Assembly (NCBI GenBank): GCA_030522415.1
Contig: CM060107.1
Location: 3,212,847-3,276,846, forward strand
DNA: 64,000 bases
Direction: 5' to 3'
Source of the DNA: Channallabes apus
Lineage: Eukaryota > Chordata > Actinopteri > Siluriformes > Clariidae
Part shown: piece after piece, positions 36,120 to 45,985 of the stretch
How the letters are laid out: every line of letters starts with the position of its first letter
Numbering within the stretch: the first letter of the stretch is position 1
The notes under the pieces: generated by a model
Database searches by the model: none
The model's input: only the letters and a program-made list of their open reading frames with translations
What the model was told of the DNA's origin: nothing
Made by a program: the position numbers and the translations under genes

Positions 36120-37135
36120 TCAGAATGCACGATGACTAGTCAATTTGTCAGTGTGAGAGGCTGGTTTGAGTAGAAACGATTCAAAATCTGCAGCCATGTT
36201 TTAAGACTTTTGACATGCACCATGCAAGAATAGTAAGAGGTAATAATAATAATAAAAAAAAAAAGATGCCAGACCTGAAATACCTTGTTTACAGTATATG
36301 AGAAATTACATGAAAAAGTAAATGTCTACACTGCATTCTTTAACTTAAAAGAAGCTTTCTATTACAATTACTACCCCTGTATAATATGAGCTGCTGTTCA
36401 ACAGTTTCTGTACAATAGGTTTTCATGTCACACTGGTTTATCTGAACAGACATGTTCATCTGGATTGTAGGACTCCGATTTACTTCCTTAAACCTGACTG
36501 GTGTTGAAAATGCAGTAAAAAGCTGTTTACAACATAGTTTTCCCCACCATTGTAAATTTTCTTTAGTATAAAAATGGTTTCAATCAAAGAAAGTGTTGAG
36601 AACATTAAAAAAGAGGAAATACTACCTTTATGGGAAACAGATACAGTATATTTCATGTTTCATGCGTGATTCTGTGAAAAATGTGCAAAAGTACTTTTTA
36701 TACATCTTATGTCACACACCACATAATAAAAATTAGAACACAGACACTACATATGAATGTGTGTCTGAAACACAGCATGTTGCTTGTGTGCGAATCTCTC
36801 TTCAATTATTCTTCCTTGCGTTGGAACAGGAAGTAATGCTGAGGACCAGTGACAAGCAGAGACTCCAGTCTTTTGGTCTACACTCTTACACACTTATGGC
36901 CATTTTTCTGTTTTAAAGTTAAGTCATGATTTCTTATTTGACCAGGTTGAGGACATAAAAGAAGAATGCTTTTGATTAGGGTTTTGACCTAAAGTTTAAA
37001 CCTGCAGTCCATCAAATTAATCTCATTGTTTTTTTAAGTTCCTCCGATTTGTTTTTCATTCTGATCTTAACACAATATGGCAAATAATCTATTTCCTTTT
37101 GTAAAGCCAATGGAATAGAATGACAGTAAAATAAC
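36120..37135 (+). pseudogene. Receptor copy E, 5' part: promoter region and first exon
   Basis: Matches 16050-16960 ahead of gene B over about 900 bases, including 'ggaacaggaagta...gctgaggaccagtgac' at 36823-36855. The donor at the end of the first exon is changed from GTAAGA to TTAAGT (about 36919). The similarity stops near 37130 and resumes at 52140, so roughly 15 kb has been inserted in what was the first intron. Confidence 0.75.
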
Positions 37136-37612
37136 GCTAATAATAAAAAATGACAATGATTCCCTCATGTACAGATGTCGCCATTAAAAACCTGCGTTTC
37201 GAGAAAAGGGATCCCGTGACTTGCCGCGGCTTTGCGCGGCTGCGTGCGGGAAGCTGTGAACATGCCCTTCATTACCTGTAGGGGGCAGTCGTGTTTCAGT
37301 CTGAAGTATTGTGTGTCTACTGAAGCCGAAAATGTGTGCAAATTAAACTGCGCATGCGTGTTTGGAGTCGCTGTGTATCAGTCGGTTGGGAATCATCACG
37401 GAGGTTACAACACGGTATGGCTGCAGCTGGAGTTTGTCGTGTTCGAGGTAAGTTTAGCTTTCTTTTTTGGATGTGATTCTCGCTTTCATGACTCCCAATT
37501 AATGTTCATCTTAATCTCAGGACGTACAATTAGCAATTTCAGTTTTTAATAGTGTGGAGATTCACAAAACACCGTTTTCGTGTAAAAACGGAGCCCCCCA
37601 GGGGTCCTGTGG

Positions 37613-37613
<1 letters not shown>

Positions 37614-37643
<30 letters not shown>

Positions 37644-37645
37644 AT
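37614..37645. repeat. (AAAT)n microsatellite
   Basis: About eight copies of a 4-base unit. Confidence 0.85.
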
Positions 37646-37889
37646 ATAATAATATCGAACCGAGCGCGCGGATTAATACACCGAGATGTGTGTTTCTTAC
37701 CCCCAACCCGAGTGAAAACGGCGTCTTCAGACAAAGCCTCGCCAGTTAGATGCCATTTCTGAACAAACTGAGTCGTGTGTGTTAAAGCATTAAATGGTAA
37801 AAGAGCACTAGCAATAAACGTTTTTTTTTCTGAAGTCGAACTTTATTAAAGAGTTACGAGTAAAGAACCTGTACATATGTTCATACAGT

Positions 37890-38910
37890 ATTGACAGCAG
37901 CTCTAATTTACTGCGGTAAAGCCAGCCGCGGTTCAGAAAAACACGGTCAAGCCAGCCGCGATTGATTTTAGTGCGCGCGCATATTACAGCGATTACGGTA
38001 GTTTCATGAACAACACAGAGAGAATGCCCCATATCTGAAAAATGCTGCAGTAAAATAGTTTCATATGTGGTGTGTATATAGTATGGGACGTCCTGAATAA
38101 GAACTGATCATTGTTGTTTTCTACTTATTAGAAATGGGGTCTTTATACCCCTTTAAAATGTAATAATGCCCCATATCTCAAAAATGCTGCAGTAAAATAG
38201 TTTCATATGTGGTGTGTATATAGTATGGGACGTCCTGAATAAGAACTGATCATTGTTTTTTTCTACTTTTTTTTTTATCATATAATGTGTGTACATTATA
38301 TGGGATAAAAACTGACCATGGCGTTTTATACTTACTAGAATTTATTTTTTCATAGGTCTCTGAAGTGAAATAAAGGCATTTTATTTAACTTTTTTTCCCC
38401 ATTGTGAACATTTGTTTATTTGACCTCTCTTCCAAAGCAGACGTTAATCCTCATTATAGAAAACATTCATTGAAGAATAACTGCTACTTTTGAACAGTAA
38501 AACAAAATAAAAATCAATTCTGGTATTTAGAAAGACTAAATACATTATTTTGTCTGTTTTCTACGAATTCTGCTGTAACTTATCTACATAAAACAATTAT
38601 TTGAATGGTGAATATTTAAGAAAAATATTGTAACAGACAACCGTCAAAGTCACCAATAAATAACACGGATATTAAAGCAGAAATGCAAATAAATAAGCAA
38701 GTAAAAATTGACGAGCATGTTGTATTATCTCTCAGTCCTGGGCGTCTAAATGAAAAGCGCTCTGAAAGCGCGTTGTGTCTGTGTCGGTCCTGAAACTACC
38801 GTAATCACTGTAATATGTGCGCACACTAAAATCAATCGCAGCTGGCTTGACCGTGTTCTTCTGAACCGCGGCTGGCTTTACCGCAGTTCTAATTTGTCTA
38901 AATCGCATTG
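37890..38910. repeat. Inverted repeat pair (about 115-bp arms)
   Basis: 37899-38012 ('ctgcggtaaagccagccgcggttcag...ttacggtagtttcat') is matched in reverse by 38800-38900. Arms are over 85 percent alike by eye. They enclose about 780 bases that include a tandem duplication. It may be a MITE-like element. Confidence 0.7.
38024..38270. repeat. Tandem duplication of about 140 bp
   Basis: 'aatgccccatatct...aagaactgatcattgtt' occurs at about 38024-38118 and again at about 38165-38258, with only single-base differences. This suggests a recent local duplication. Confidence 0.85.
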
Positions 38911-39185
38911 CAGACAATAAAAATAAGTCGAGTCATCCTGTGACCCTACATGCTTAATCTTTGCACACATGATTCTTCCTTCTCACTTTTTCCTTAATCC
39001 CTCACTGTTCTATCTTGTATTTTCTAACGGTGTCAGAAACTTTGTGTTAGTAGCACTGCTTGACGCCTTCCTCTTTTGTAATTTGCTTTGGATAAAGGCA
39101 AACTTACAAAAGATGAAGAAATGCCTGAATGTAGTTGTACGAATAAAAGATTATGTAATGATACAATGTAAATATTTTCACAGAA

Positions 39186-39709
39186 ACAAAGTGTAAAGAT
39201 GAGACGTGAATCTGAAGAGGATCTCTTTGATGATTGCCTGGTAAAGCATTGTTTTCTTATTAATTATACAATTTATTAATACCTTGAATATAGTGTTTGT
39301 TGTATTGGACAGAAGCATACTGTATAAATGCAAATGAATATATAAATGAGTAATTATTGAACGAATTTTCATGTTTGGACTAACCCTTTAAATACAAACT
39401 CAGCATTCATCATAGGATTTCCTGACACTGTAAAGCCATCTCATGCCATGTTTTACTGATGCAAGATAAAGCAATTTAACCCAAGTTTAACAATATGAAG
39501 TGATGGTCATTTTTTTATTATCATTTATTTTTATTATTTTTTTCTCAATGAAGTCAGCACAGGTTGAAGCAATTCAGATTTTTTTGCTTCTCAAAATAAA
39601 TGATTTATTTTCTTGTAAATTTTATGCAGGGGGACAGACGAAGTGACACCTTCTTAAAATCCTTGTCGTCCGTGCTGTTGAAGGGGAAGAACCGGTTGGT
39701 GTATCCATA
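39186..39709 (+). other. Possible two-exon coding remnant, unassigned
   Basis: An ATG-led stretch at about 39200-39241 (MRRESEEDLFDDCL) ends at a donor-like GTAAAG. After an acceptor-like 'ttttatgcag' a stretch at 39629-39709 continues in frame (GDRRSDTFLKSLSSVLL) to TAA. It is short, has no recognised domain and could be chance. Listed because both splice-like signals and frame agree. Confidence 0.2.
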
Positions 39710-40470
39710 ATCCTTGAAGGAGAGGCTATTTTCAGAAAGTTCTTCTAGAACTTGATGGGATTAAGCTATCACCAAAAGTGCAAGCTTTAAAGATGAAGTT
39801 ATCATCTTAAAACATTTGATTTGGCTTGACTACAAGTGTTTACATGTTGTGTTTACATGTTCAGCTTAAAATGTTTTCATGCATTAAGGTTTCAATGGCA
39901 TACTTTTAAGTGCACTAGTCCAGAGTGCTGATTTGAAAGTTGCAACTTCACTGCTTCAGAGGGCTATTACGTTTTAACGTTTATTCTACAGTTTGTTTAA
40001 AGTATTTTCTGCTGCATTTTATTTCTAAATGAATGCTGTATTTTATTTATTTATTATTTTACACAATTTTGTTTAAAACAAGTATTTCAGGCCCTGGTGC
40101 CGTGCAGTTTTTTTCTATGGATGCAAAATTTAGCTGAATGCACTTTTATTAAAAAGACAACTTGGATCTAGACTGTGAATGTCACAAATATTTGGTAATG
40201 TTGGTGAATAAACTGTTTAATTATATTTTAGTTGTGTGATTTATGAAAGATATAGATGAAATAATTACTTAAGTTTCTTTCCAAAACATAAATTAGCAAT
40301 GTTTACATTATTATAGGGAGTAATAGGTAGCAAACCTACGCCCTTGTGTGTGTGTGTGTGTATGTATATATATGGAAATATAATTAATATTTTCGTGTTT
40401 AATTACAAAAAAAACATTTTAATTGTTAGTGATTGTTGCAGACATTTACACTATTTTTGAGAACTATTAA

Positions 40471-40671
40471 GTTCCCTTTTCGAGGCTTCACTCAATGCTG
40501 CGTTAGAACGCTTATGGGAACTATCTTGTCGCATTGCCGGCCATGAAGCATGTGTGGAAAAACGCCATTATCTGGCTACATATAACCTCGGTCAGGTGAC
40601 GTCATCTGATTAGATCAGGTGGAGGTTATAAATACCGGAAAGCCGGCAACAAAACCTCAGATCATTTGTCT
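40471..40671 (+). repeat. Left terminal region and ITR of DIRS element
   Basis: 40471-40494 is unique to this end; 40495-40671 is the inverted copy of 45504-45680. Contains a probable promoter with 'ggttataaatacc' near 40625-40637. Confidence 0.85.
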
Positions 40672-40793
40672 TCATGCCGACTTGTGATCGCGTGTGTGCA
40701 GCAAGCATTTAAAAAAAAAAAAAAAAAGGATATATAAGAAACCATTCTTAACAGAGAGAAAAAAAAAAAAAAAAAAAAAACTCACCAGATATA

Positions 40794-42167
40794 ATGGCCG
40801 AGTTCAGTCTATCATGCCCGTGCGGTAACCGTCTTTCTCAAGACGATAGCCATAATCTCTGTTTTGAGTGTTTGGGTGAAAGCCACGCTCTCCTTGGACT
40901 TGAAGGAGAGTGTGAGCACTGTGATAATCTCCAGATGAAAGTGCTACGAGCGCGTCTCGCGTTCTTTAGGGAGCCACGAGCCGCTCTGCACTCCTGGGGC
41001 TCACAGGTTGATTTGGCCGAGGCACGAGAGACGGAGCCCCTCCTCTCTCTCGTTTCCTCCCCCGATCTCTCTCTCTCCCCCCCCACTTCGCGAGCGCACT
41101 TCGGTGCTTCTCGGGAGTGTTTGAGGGAGACTCACTCGCTTGCTTCAGTTGAAATGGATGTAGCTACCTCAGAACGATCCTCTAGGGATGATAGAGAGTA
41201 TGAGGAATTAATTGAGGTTATAACACGCGCAGTTGAACGTTTACATATTGACTGGCCACAAGAGCAAGCTCATACAAAACGTTCCAAACTGGATGACAGA
41301 TTTCTATCGGGTGGCCAGGAGATGGCGTCACAACGCCGTTCTCTCCCCTTTTTTGATGATCTCCACAACGAGTTATCTCGTTCATGGAGACGTCCCTTTT
41401 CTTCCCGTATTTTTGTACCTTCAACTTCATTTTATTCGAATATTGTTGATGCAAAAGCACAGGGTTATGTGATGATGCCCCAGATTGAGGAGACGCTCGC
41501 GGGCTATCTCGCTCCTGGAACATCATCTTCATTAAAAAAGCCAACCCTTCCCTCCAAGGCATGTAGAACTTCTTCTACCCTGTTAGGGAAGGCGTTCCAA
41601 GCAGCTGGTCAGGCCGGCGCTTCCTTGCACACCATGGCGGTTTTGCAGGCGTATCAGGCCGACCTGCTGAATGATCTGAGCACGAGCGGCAATATGAATC
41701 AGGAAGCGTTCATAGAATTACGCCGGGCTACTGATCTGTCCCTGCGTGCGACGAAACAGACAGCCCGTGCTATTGGCCGTTCTATGGCATCCCTGGTGTC
41801 TGCAGAGAGACACCTCTGGCTAAATCTAACTGGCATTAAGGACAAAGATCGGGCATTCCTTCTCGATGCTCCCATCTCACCCTCAGGCCTATTTGGCGAA
41901 GCTGTAAATACTGTCGCTACCAGATTTAGAGAGGCCAGTCTCTATGAACAAGCTTTTGGGAAATTTATCCCACGCCGTGCCCAGGTGTCGAGGACATCGG
42001 CCACCCAACCTCGACCCGATCTCAGTCTCGCTAGACGAGAGGCGCAGAAGGAAAGCGTCAGTAGCCGCGCACCCCCCCGTAAGGACTGGGGTACGGCTCG
42101 GCGCCCCCCTCAGGCCGCCCCCAAAAAAATAGACCGCTCTGTCTTCTTCGCGAAGAAGCGTCCCTGA
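40794..42167 (+). CDS. DIRS ORF1: gag-like protein
   Basis: 457 residues, starting at the first ATG after two poly-A runs (about 40710-40780). The N-terminus is Cys/His-rich (CPCGNRL, HNLCFECLGESHALL, CEHC at residues 8-45), as in gag-like proteins of fish DIRS elements, where it may bind zinc. A Ser-rich and acidic linker follows, then an alpha-helical core (about 250-400) and a basic C-terminus (SRAPPRKDWG, FFAKKRP). It ends 15 bases before the RT start. Structural packaging role is by analogy. Confidence 0.85.
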   Translation: MAEFSLSCPCGNRLSQDDSHNLCFECLGESHALLGLEGECEHCDNLQMKVLRARLAFFREPRAALHSWGSQVDLAEARETEPLLSLVSSPDLSLSPPTSRAHFGASRECLRETHSLASVEMDVATSERSSRDDREYEELIEVITRAVERLHIDWPQEQAHTKRSKLDDRFLSGGQEMASQRRSLPFFDDLHNELSRSWRRPFSSRIFVPSTSFYSNIVDAKAQGYVMMPQIEETLAGYLAPGTSSSLKKPTLPSKACRTSSTLLGKAFQAAGQAGASLHTMAVLQAYQADLLNDLSTSGNMNQEAFIELRRATDLSLRATKQTARAIGRSMASLVSAERHLWLNLTGIKDKDRAFLLDAPISPSGLFGEAVNTVATRFREASLYEQAFGKFIPRRAQVSRTSATQPRPDLSLARREAQKESVSSRAPPRKDWGTARRPPQAAPKKIDRSVFFAKKRP

Positions 42168-42184
42168 TAGCAGAGCTCAGGACC

Positions 42185-44254
42185 GTGGGGGTGACCCCCC
42201 CTGGGGATGGGCACATAGGAGCATGCCCCCCTGGGCACCCCCAGGAGATCGATGTTCAGTTTCCGCCACCTTTGGTGTTTCGGACAACACCGGTCTCCGA
42301 CACGTTAGTCCTTCGGTCGCATCCTGCTATATTCCAGGACACCGAACCACTAACACCCCCCAGCCCAGTAGAAGTACTTGCACCCCTTTCGGAGAAGCTG
42401 GCAGCGTGGAAGCTACTGCCAGGCATATCCCCCTGGGTTTTAAAGACTGTAGAGAAAGGATACAGGATCCAGTTTGCATATCGCCCTCCGCGTTTCAACG
42501 GCGTGGTCTCCACTTCCGTGATACCGGAAAGGGCGCGTTTTCTGAGTTCCGAACTCCAGAAATTACTGCAGAAGGGAGCCATAGAACAGGTTCCTCCTCC
42601 AGACATGGAGTCAGGTTACTACAGTCGGTACTTCCTGGTCCCCAAAAAGGACGGGGGTCTGCGTCCAATTCTGGATCTTCGCGGTTTGAACCGCTATCTC
42701 AAAAAATGCAACTTCAAAATGTTGACCATAAAGACTATTGTTTCACAAATCCAACCACAGGATTGGTTTGTGACAGTAGATTTAAAGGACGCATATTTCC
42801 ACATAGAAATTTTGCCACAGCACAGGAAGTTCCTGAGGTTCGCCTTTGGGGGAAAAGCCTACCAATTTCGGGTTCTTCCATTCGGTCTAGCCTTATCACC
42901 CCGCACATATACAAAATGCATGGATGCAGTTCTGGCTCCTTTGAGACTCCAGGGCATCCGCATTCTGAATTACATAGACGACTGGCTAATACTGGCCCAG
43001 TCTCAGCAGCTAGCACTTCGACACCGAGATGTCGTCCTAGCTCACCTTCACTTGCTGGGATTGAGACTCAACGCCACGAAAAGCGTTCTCTTTCCAGCAC
43101 AAGTGACAACCTACTTGGGCGTCAGGTGGAATTCGATCGCTATGCAGGCACATCTGTCTCCTGCTCGCGTCGAATCCATAAACAACGCTCTGAAGGAAAT
43201 CAGACTAGACCAAGAAGTGACTGTACATCACTTACAAAAATGTTTAGGCCTCATGGCAGCTGCGTCCATGGTGATACCCTTGGGTCTCCTGCACATGAGA
43301 GCGTTTCAGCTGTGGTTAAGAGCCAGGGGAGTTCACACGAGAACAAATCCCCAAAGGCGGATAAGGGTTACGCGCAAAGGACTTCGTACCCTTTCTATGT
43401 GGTTCAGACCCCGGTTTCTCGCCTTGGGTCCCACTCTAGGTCCGTCTTGTCGTCGCAAAATGCTAACGACAGACGCTTCCCTTACCGGCTGGGGCGCGGT
43501 CTTGGATGGCCGTCCAGCCCAAGGGGTCTGGAGAGGCCACCTTTTCGCATGGCACATCAATTGCCTCGAAATGATGGCTCTATTTTTAGCTCTACAGCAT
43601 TTCCTCCAGCAGCTGAGAGGCTACCATGTCCTAGTGCGGGTGGACAGCACATCAGTAGTCTCCTATATAAATCGCCAGGGCGGCCTGCGCTCACGACGCT
43701 TGAACCAGCTAGCACATCAGGTTCTGCTCTGGGCTCAGGACAAGTTCCTGTCCCTCAGGGCGATTCACATTCCAGGGTACAGGAATGTGGGAGCAGACTT
43801 TCTGTCCAGACGAGCTGTGAATCACGGGGAATGGAAACTCCACCCCGAAGTAGTCACTCAAATCTGGGAGAGATTCTCTACAGCGGAGGTGGACCTCTTT
43901 GCCTCACAGGAGACTGCACAATGTCCCCTCTACTACTCTCTGACTCATCCAGCTCCCCTGGGTCTGGACGCGATGGCCCATACGTGGCCCAATCTACGCC
44001 TCTATGCGTACCCTCCGATAGCTCTGCTCCCGGGAGTCCTGGCGAGGGTCCGTCAACACGGTTTGCGCCTCTTATTGATAGCGCCCCGTTGGCCGGCCCG
44101 AGTATGGTTCTCAGAAATAATATCACTCCTCGACGGCTCACCTTGGATGATTCCAGTGAGGAGGGATCTTCTATCTCAGGCGCAGGGGACAATATTTCAT
44201 CCCCGGCCCGAGCTTTGGAACCTTCACGCTTGGCCCCTGAACGGGACCAATTGA
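42185..44254 (+). CDS. DIRS ORF2: reverse transcriptase / RNase H
   Basis: 689 residues. RT motifs: FLVPKKDGGLRPILDLRGLN, TVDLKDAYFHIEI, FRVLPFGLALSPRTYTKCMD and the catalytic YIDDWL (near residue 267). RNase H follows with LTTDASLTGWGAVLDG, INCLEMMALFLALQ and VRVDSTSVVSYIN. The last 130 residues (VDLFASQETAQCPLYYSL..., RLLLIAPRWPARVWF) are the domain that comes after RNase H in DIRS elements and has been compared with Dam-type methyltransferases; I do not claim activity. The frame is intact. From 42223 to its end it overlaps the recombinase ORF, which lies in the -1 frame. Confidence 0.92.
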   Translation: MGVTPPGDGHIGACPPGHPQEIDVQFPPPLVFRTTPVSDTLVLRSHPAIFQDTEPLTPPSPVEVLAPLSEKLAAWKLLPGISPWVLKTVEKGYRIQFAYRPPRFNGVVSTSVIPERARFLSSELQKLLQKGAIEQVPPPDMESGYYSRYFLVPKKDGGLRPILDLRGLNRYLKKCNFKMLTIKTIVSQIQPQDWFVTVDLKDAYFHIEILPQHRKFLRFAFGGKAYQFRVLPFGLALSPRTYTKCMDAVLAPLRLQGIRILNYIDDWLILAQSQQLALRHRDVVLAHLHLLGLRLNATKSVLFPAQVTTYLGVRWNSIAMQAHLSPARVESINNALKEIRLDQEVTVHHLQKCLGLMAAASMVIPLGLLHMRAFQLWLRARGVHTRTNPQRRIRVTRKGLRTLSMWFRPRFLALGPTLGPSCRRKMLTTDASLTGWGAVLDGRPAQGVWRGHLFAWHINCLEMMALFLALQHFLQQLRGYHVLVRVDSTSVVSYINRQGGLRSRRLNQLAHQVLLWAQDKFLSLRAIHIPGYRNVGADFLSRRAVNHGEWKLHPEVVTQIWERFSTAEVDLFASQETAQCPLYYSLTHPAPLGLDAMAHTWPNLRLYAYPPIALLPGVLARVRQHGLRLLLIAPRWPARVWFSEIISLLDGSPWMIPVRRDLLSQAQGTIFHPRPELWNLHAWPLNGTN

Positions 44255-45273
44255 GTCAAGCCGGCCTTTCAGCCGGCGTAATTGACACCATCCTAAGTGC
44301 TAGGGCTCCCTCCACTAGAAGGATTTATGCCTTCAAATGGAAGGTATTCGAGAGCTGGTGCATGGCTAAGCAGGTGGACCCAGTCCACTGCCGAATTGTT
44401 TCAGTGCTAGAATTCCTGCAAGAGAAATTGTCCTCGGGCTTGTGCCCTAGTACCCTCAGAACGTACGTGGCCGCTATTTCAGCCTGCCACGTCCTGTCTG
44501 AAGGGGCTACTGTAGGAAATCACCCTTTAGTTGCCCGTTTCATTCGTGGAGCTAAACGGTTGAGGCCACCCACTAGAGTCACGGCTCCCTCTTGGGATTT
44601 ATCTATCGTGCTCGAAGGTTTGATCGAGACTCCTTTTGAACCGCTAGAGTCAGCGCCCGACAGGCTTCTGACTCTCAAGATGGTTCTTCTTATGGCCATC
44701 ACCTCTCTAAAGAGGATCGGAGACCTGCGTGCATTGTCAGTCTCCCCATCCTGCCTGGACTTTGCCCCTGGGCTAGTCAAGGCCATTCTGCATCCTCACC
44801 CAAACTATCTACCGAAAGTTCCTTTCTCTACCATGCACCCTGTCATCCTGGAAGCCTTCTGTCCTCCGCCCTTTGCGGATTCGGAGCAGGAGAAACTTCA
44901 CCTACTGTGCCCAGTACGTGCTCTTCAGGCTTATGTCCACCGCACCAGCCAGTGGCGTAAGTCAGAGCAACTCTTTATATGTTATGGAGGCCGCAACCGG
45001 GGGGCGGCCGCCACCACACATACTCTGTCACACTGGGTGAGAGATGCTATTGCCCTCTCCTATGAGGCGCGTGGACACACTTCGCCCCTAGGAGTCAGGG
45101 CTCATTCAACCAGAGGGGTCGCCTCATCTATTGCTCTTGCAAGAGGTACTCCCCTGCAACAAGTGTGTGACGCAGCGGGTTGGTCCTCTCCGCACACATT
45201 TATGAGATTTTATAGTCTGGATGTCCATGCCACCCCAGGCTCACGAGTCCTCGGTTCAGCTTCCCGGACATGA
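42223..45273 (+). CDS. DIRS ORF3: tyrosine recombinase (long overlapping frame)
   Basis: The frame is open for 1016 codons. The recombinase itself occupies roughly the last 350 residues (from about 44220): an N-terminal core-binding part (APSTRRIYAFKWKVFESWC, PSTLRTYVAAISA) and a catalytic part with the first Arg in SLKRIGDLRAL, the H-x-x-R box HSTRG near 45103 and the nucleophile Tyr in MRFYSLDV near 45214. Its job is to join the circular DNA copy to the chromosome. The upstream 650 codons overlap the RT ORF and give a Ser/Arg/Pro-rich sequence with no domain I know. Whether translation starts at 42223, internally, or by -1 shift from ORF2 cannot be told. Confidence 0.88.
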   Translation: MPPWAPPGDRCSVSATFGVSDNTGLRHVSPSVASCYIPGHRTTNTPQPSRSTCTPFGEAGSVEATARHIPLGFKDCRERIQDPVCISPSAFQRRGLHFRDTGKGAFSEFRTPEITAEGSHRTGSSSRHGVRLLQSVLPGPQKGRGSASNSGSSRFEPLSQKMQLQNVDHKDYCFTNPTTGLVCDSRFKGRIFPHRNFATAQEVPEVRLWGKSLPISGSSIRSSLITPHIYKMHGCSSGSFETPGHPHSELHRRLANTGPVSAASTSTPRCRPSSPSLAGIETQRHEKRSLSSTSDNLLGRQVEFDRYAGTSVSCSRRIHKQRSEGNQTRPRSDCTSLTKMFRPHGSCVHGDTLGSPAHESVSAVVKSQGSSHENKSPKADKGYAQRTSYPFYVVQTPVSRLGSHSRSVLSSQNANDRRFPYRLGRGLGWPSSPRGLERPPFRMAHQLPRNDGSIFSSTAFPPAAERLPCPSAGGQHISSLLYKSPGRPALTTLEPASTSGSALGSGQVPVPQGDSHSRVQECGSRLSVQTSCESRGMETPPRSSHSNLGEILYSGGGPLCLTGDCTMSPLLLSDSSSSPGSGRDGPYVAQSTPLCVPSDSSAPGSPGEGPSTRFAPLIDSAPLAGPSMVLRNNITPRRLTLDDSSEEGSSISGAGDNISSPARALEPSRLAPERDQLSQAGLSAGVIDTILSARAPSTRRIYAFKWKVFESWCMAKQVDPVHCRIVSVLEFLQEKLSSGLCPSTLRTYVAAISACHVLSEGATVGNHPLVARFIRGAKRLRPPTRVTAPSWDLSIVLEGLIETPFEPLESAPDRLLTLKMVLLMAITSLKRIGDLRALSVSPSCLDFAPGLVKAILHPHPNYLPKVPFSTMHPVILEAFCPPPFADSEQEKLHLLCPVRALQAYVHRTSQWRKSEQLFICYGGRNRGAAATTHTLSHWVRDAIALSYEARGHTSPLGVRAHSTRGVASSIALARGTPLQQVCDAAGWSSPHTFMRFYSLDVHATPGSRVLGSASRT

Positions 45274-45358
45274 ATCTGAGACCTTCTCGGCCTTGTGCGC
45301 ACACGCTACACAACCTTGGGGTCCAGACACCTGTAGTGCGGCGGCGTTGGTATTCTCG

Positions 45359-45465
45359 TTCCCATAAGCGTTCTAACGCAGCATTGAGTGAAGCCTCGAA
45401 AAGGGAACGTCTCGGGTTACTTTGCAGTAACCCTGTTCCCTGAGAGGCGGGAACGAGATGCTGCG
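45359..45465 (+). repeat. DIRS internal complementary region
   Basis: 45359-45408 is the reverse complement of 40471-40520 and 45406-45465 that of 45672-45732. It lets a linear RNA template regenerate full ends and form a circle. The shared AAC at 45406-45408 corresponds to the GTT target. Confidence 0.9.
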
Positions 45466-45732
45466 TCCGAACGCCGCACTACCATGTGACCGGACGTCCA
45501 TTCAGACAAATAATCTGAGGTTTTGTTGCCGGCTTTCCGGTATTTATAACCTCCACCTGATCTAATCAGATGACGTCACCTGACCGAGGTTATATGTAGC
45601 CAGATAATGGCGTTTTTCCACACATGCTTCATGGCCGGCAATGCGACAAGATAGTTCCCATAAGCGTTCTAACGCAGCATCTCGTTCCCGCCTCTCAGGG
45701 AACAGGGTTACTGCAAAGTAACCCGAGACGTT

Positions 45733-45985
45733 CTCCTTCAACGTGTCATAGCCGATAACTGCCCCTTTGAAGCCTTTGAATGGTGTTAAAAATACTTGCA
45801 AAACAAGTATTGCAGCCATCCATTGGAGGGAACTTCTGAGGTGGTCAGTGATTGATGGCACGGTCGGTCGGAGGGGGTTGTGATCACACCTATAGATCTT
45901 TTGTTCTAGGCTATCGGTCAAATATCTCTCCACTTGGAAGCAAAAACATGCAAGGGATTTCAGCATCTCGACGCCCATACTAAGC
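45733..45985 (-). other. Coding-like minus-strand frame interrupted by the DIRS element
   Basis: A minus-strand frame runs from about 45985 (after an acceptor-like 'aaacag') through 45978 to 45733 with protein-like composition (MLKSLACFCF, HLRSSLQWMAAILVLQ, PFKGFKGAVIGYDTLKE). It then enters the DIRS. On the far side, reading from 40470 down to about 40425, the same frame continues for about 15 codons before a stop, if one GTT is kept. I do not recognise the family. It could be the end of a transposase or other gene belonging to the 37175-49400 element. Confidence 0.4.

Larger units (their letters stand above)
40471..45732 (+). mobile_element. DIRS-type tyrosine-recombinase retrotransposon, apparently complete
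   Basis: Inverted repeats 40495-40671 and 45504-45680 (177 bp, one visible mismatch) bound three long ORFs. The internal complementary region at 45359-45465 has a first half that is the reverse complement of the left outer end (40471-40520) and a second half that is that of the right outer end (45672-45732), meeting at AAC. Both outer ends carry GTT (40471-40473, 45730-45732). This is the structure of DIRS elements, which copy through a circular DNA and insert by a tyrosine recombinase, with no target duplication. No frameshift or stop was found in the three ORFs, so it may be recent. Confidence 0.93.

Noticed and set aside
38024..38270. Direct repeats as a CRISPR-like array
   Set aside because: Two units only, long and unspaced in CRISPR terms, in a vertebrate genome; a tandem duplication.
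42256..42606. Minus-strand ORFs within the DIRS coding region
   Set aside because: Shadow frames of the two strongly supported + strand ORFs.
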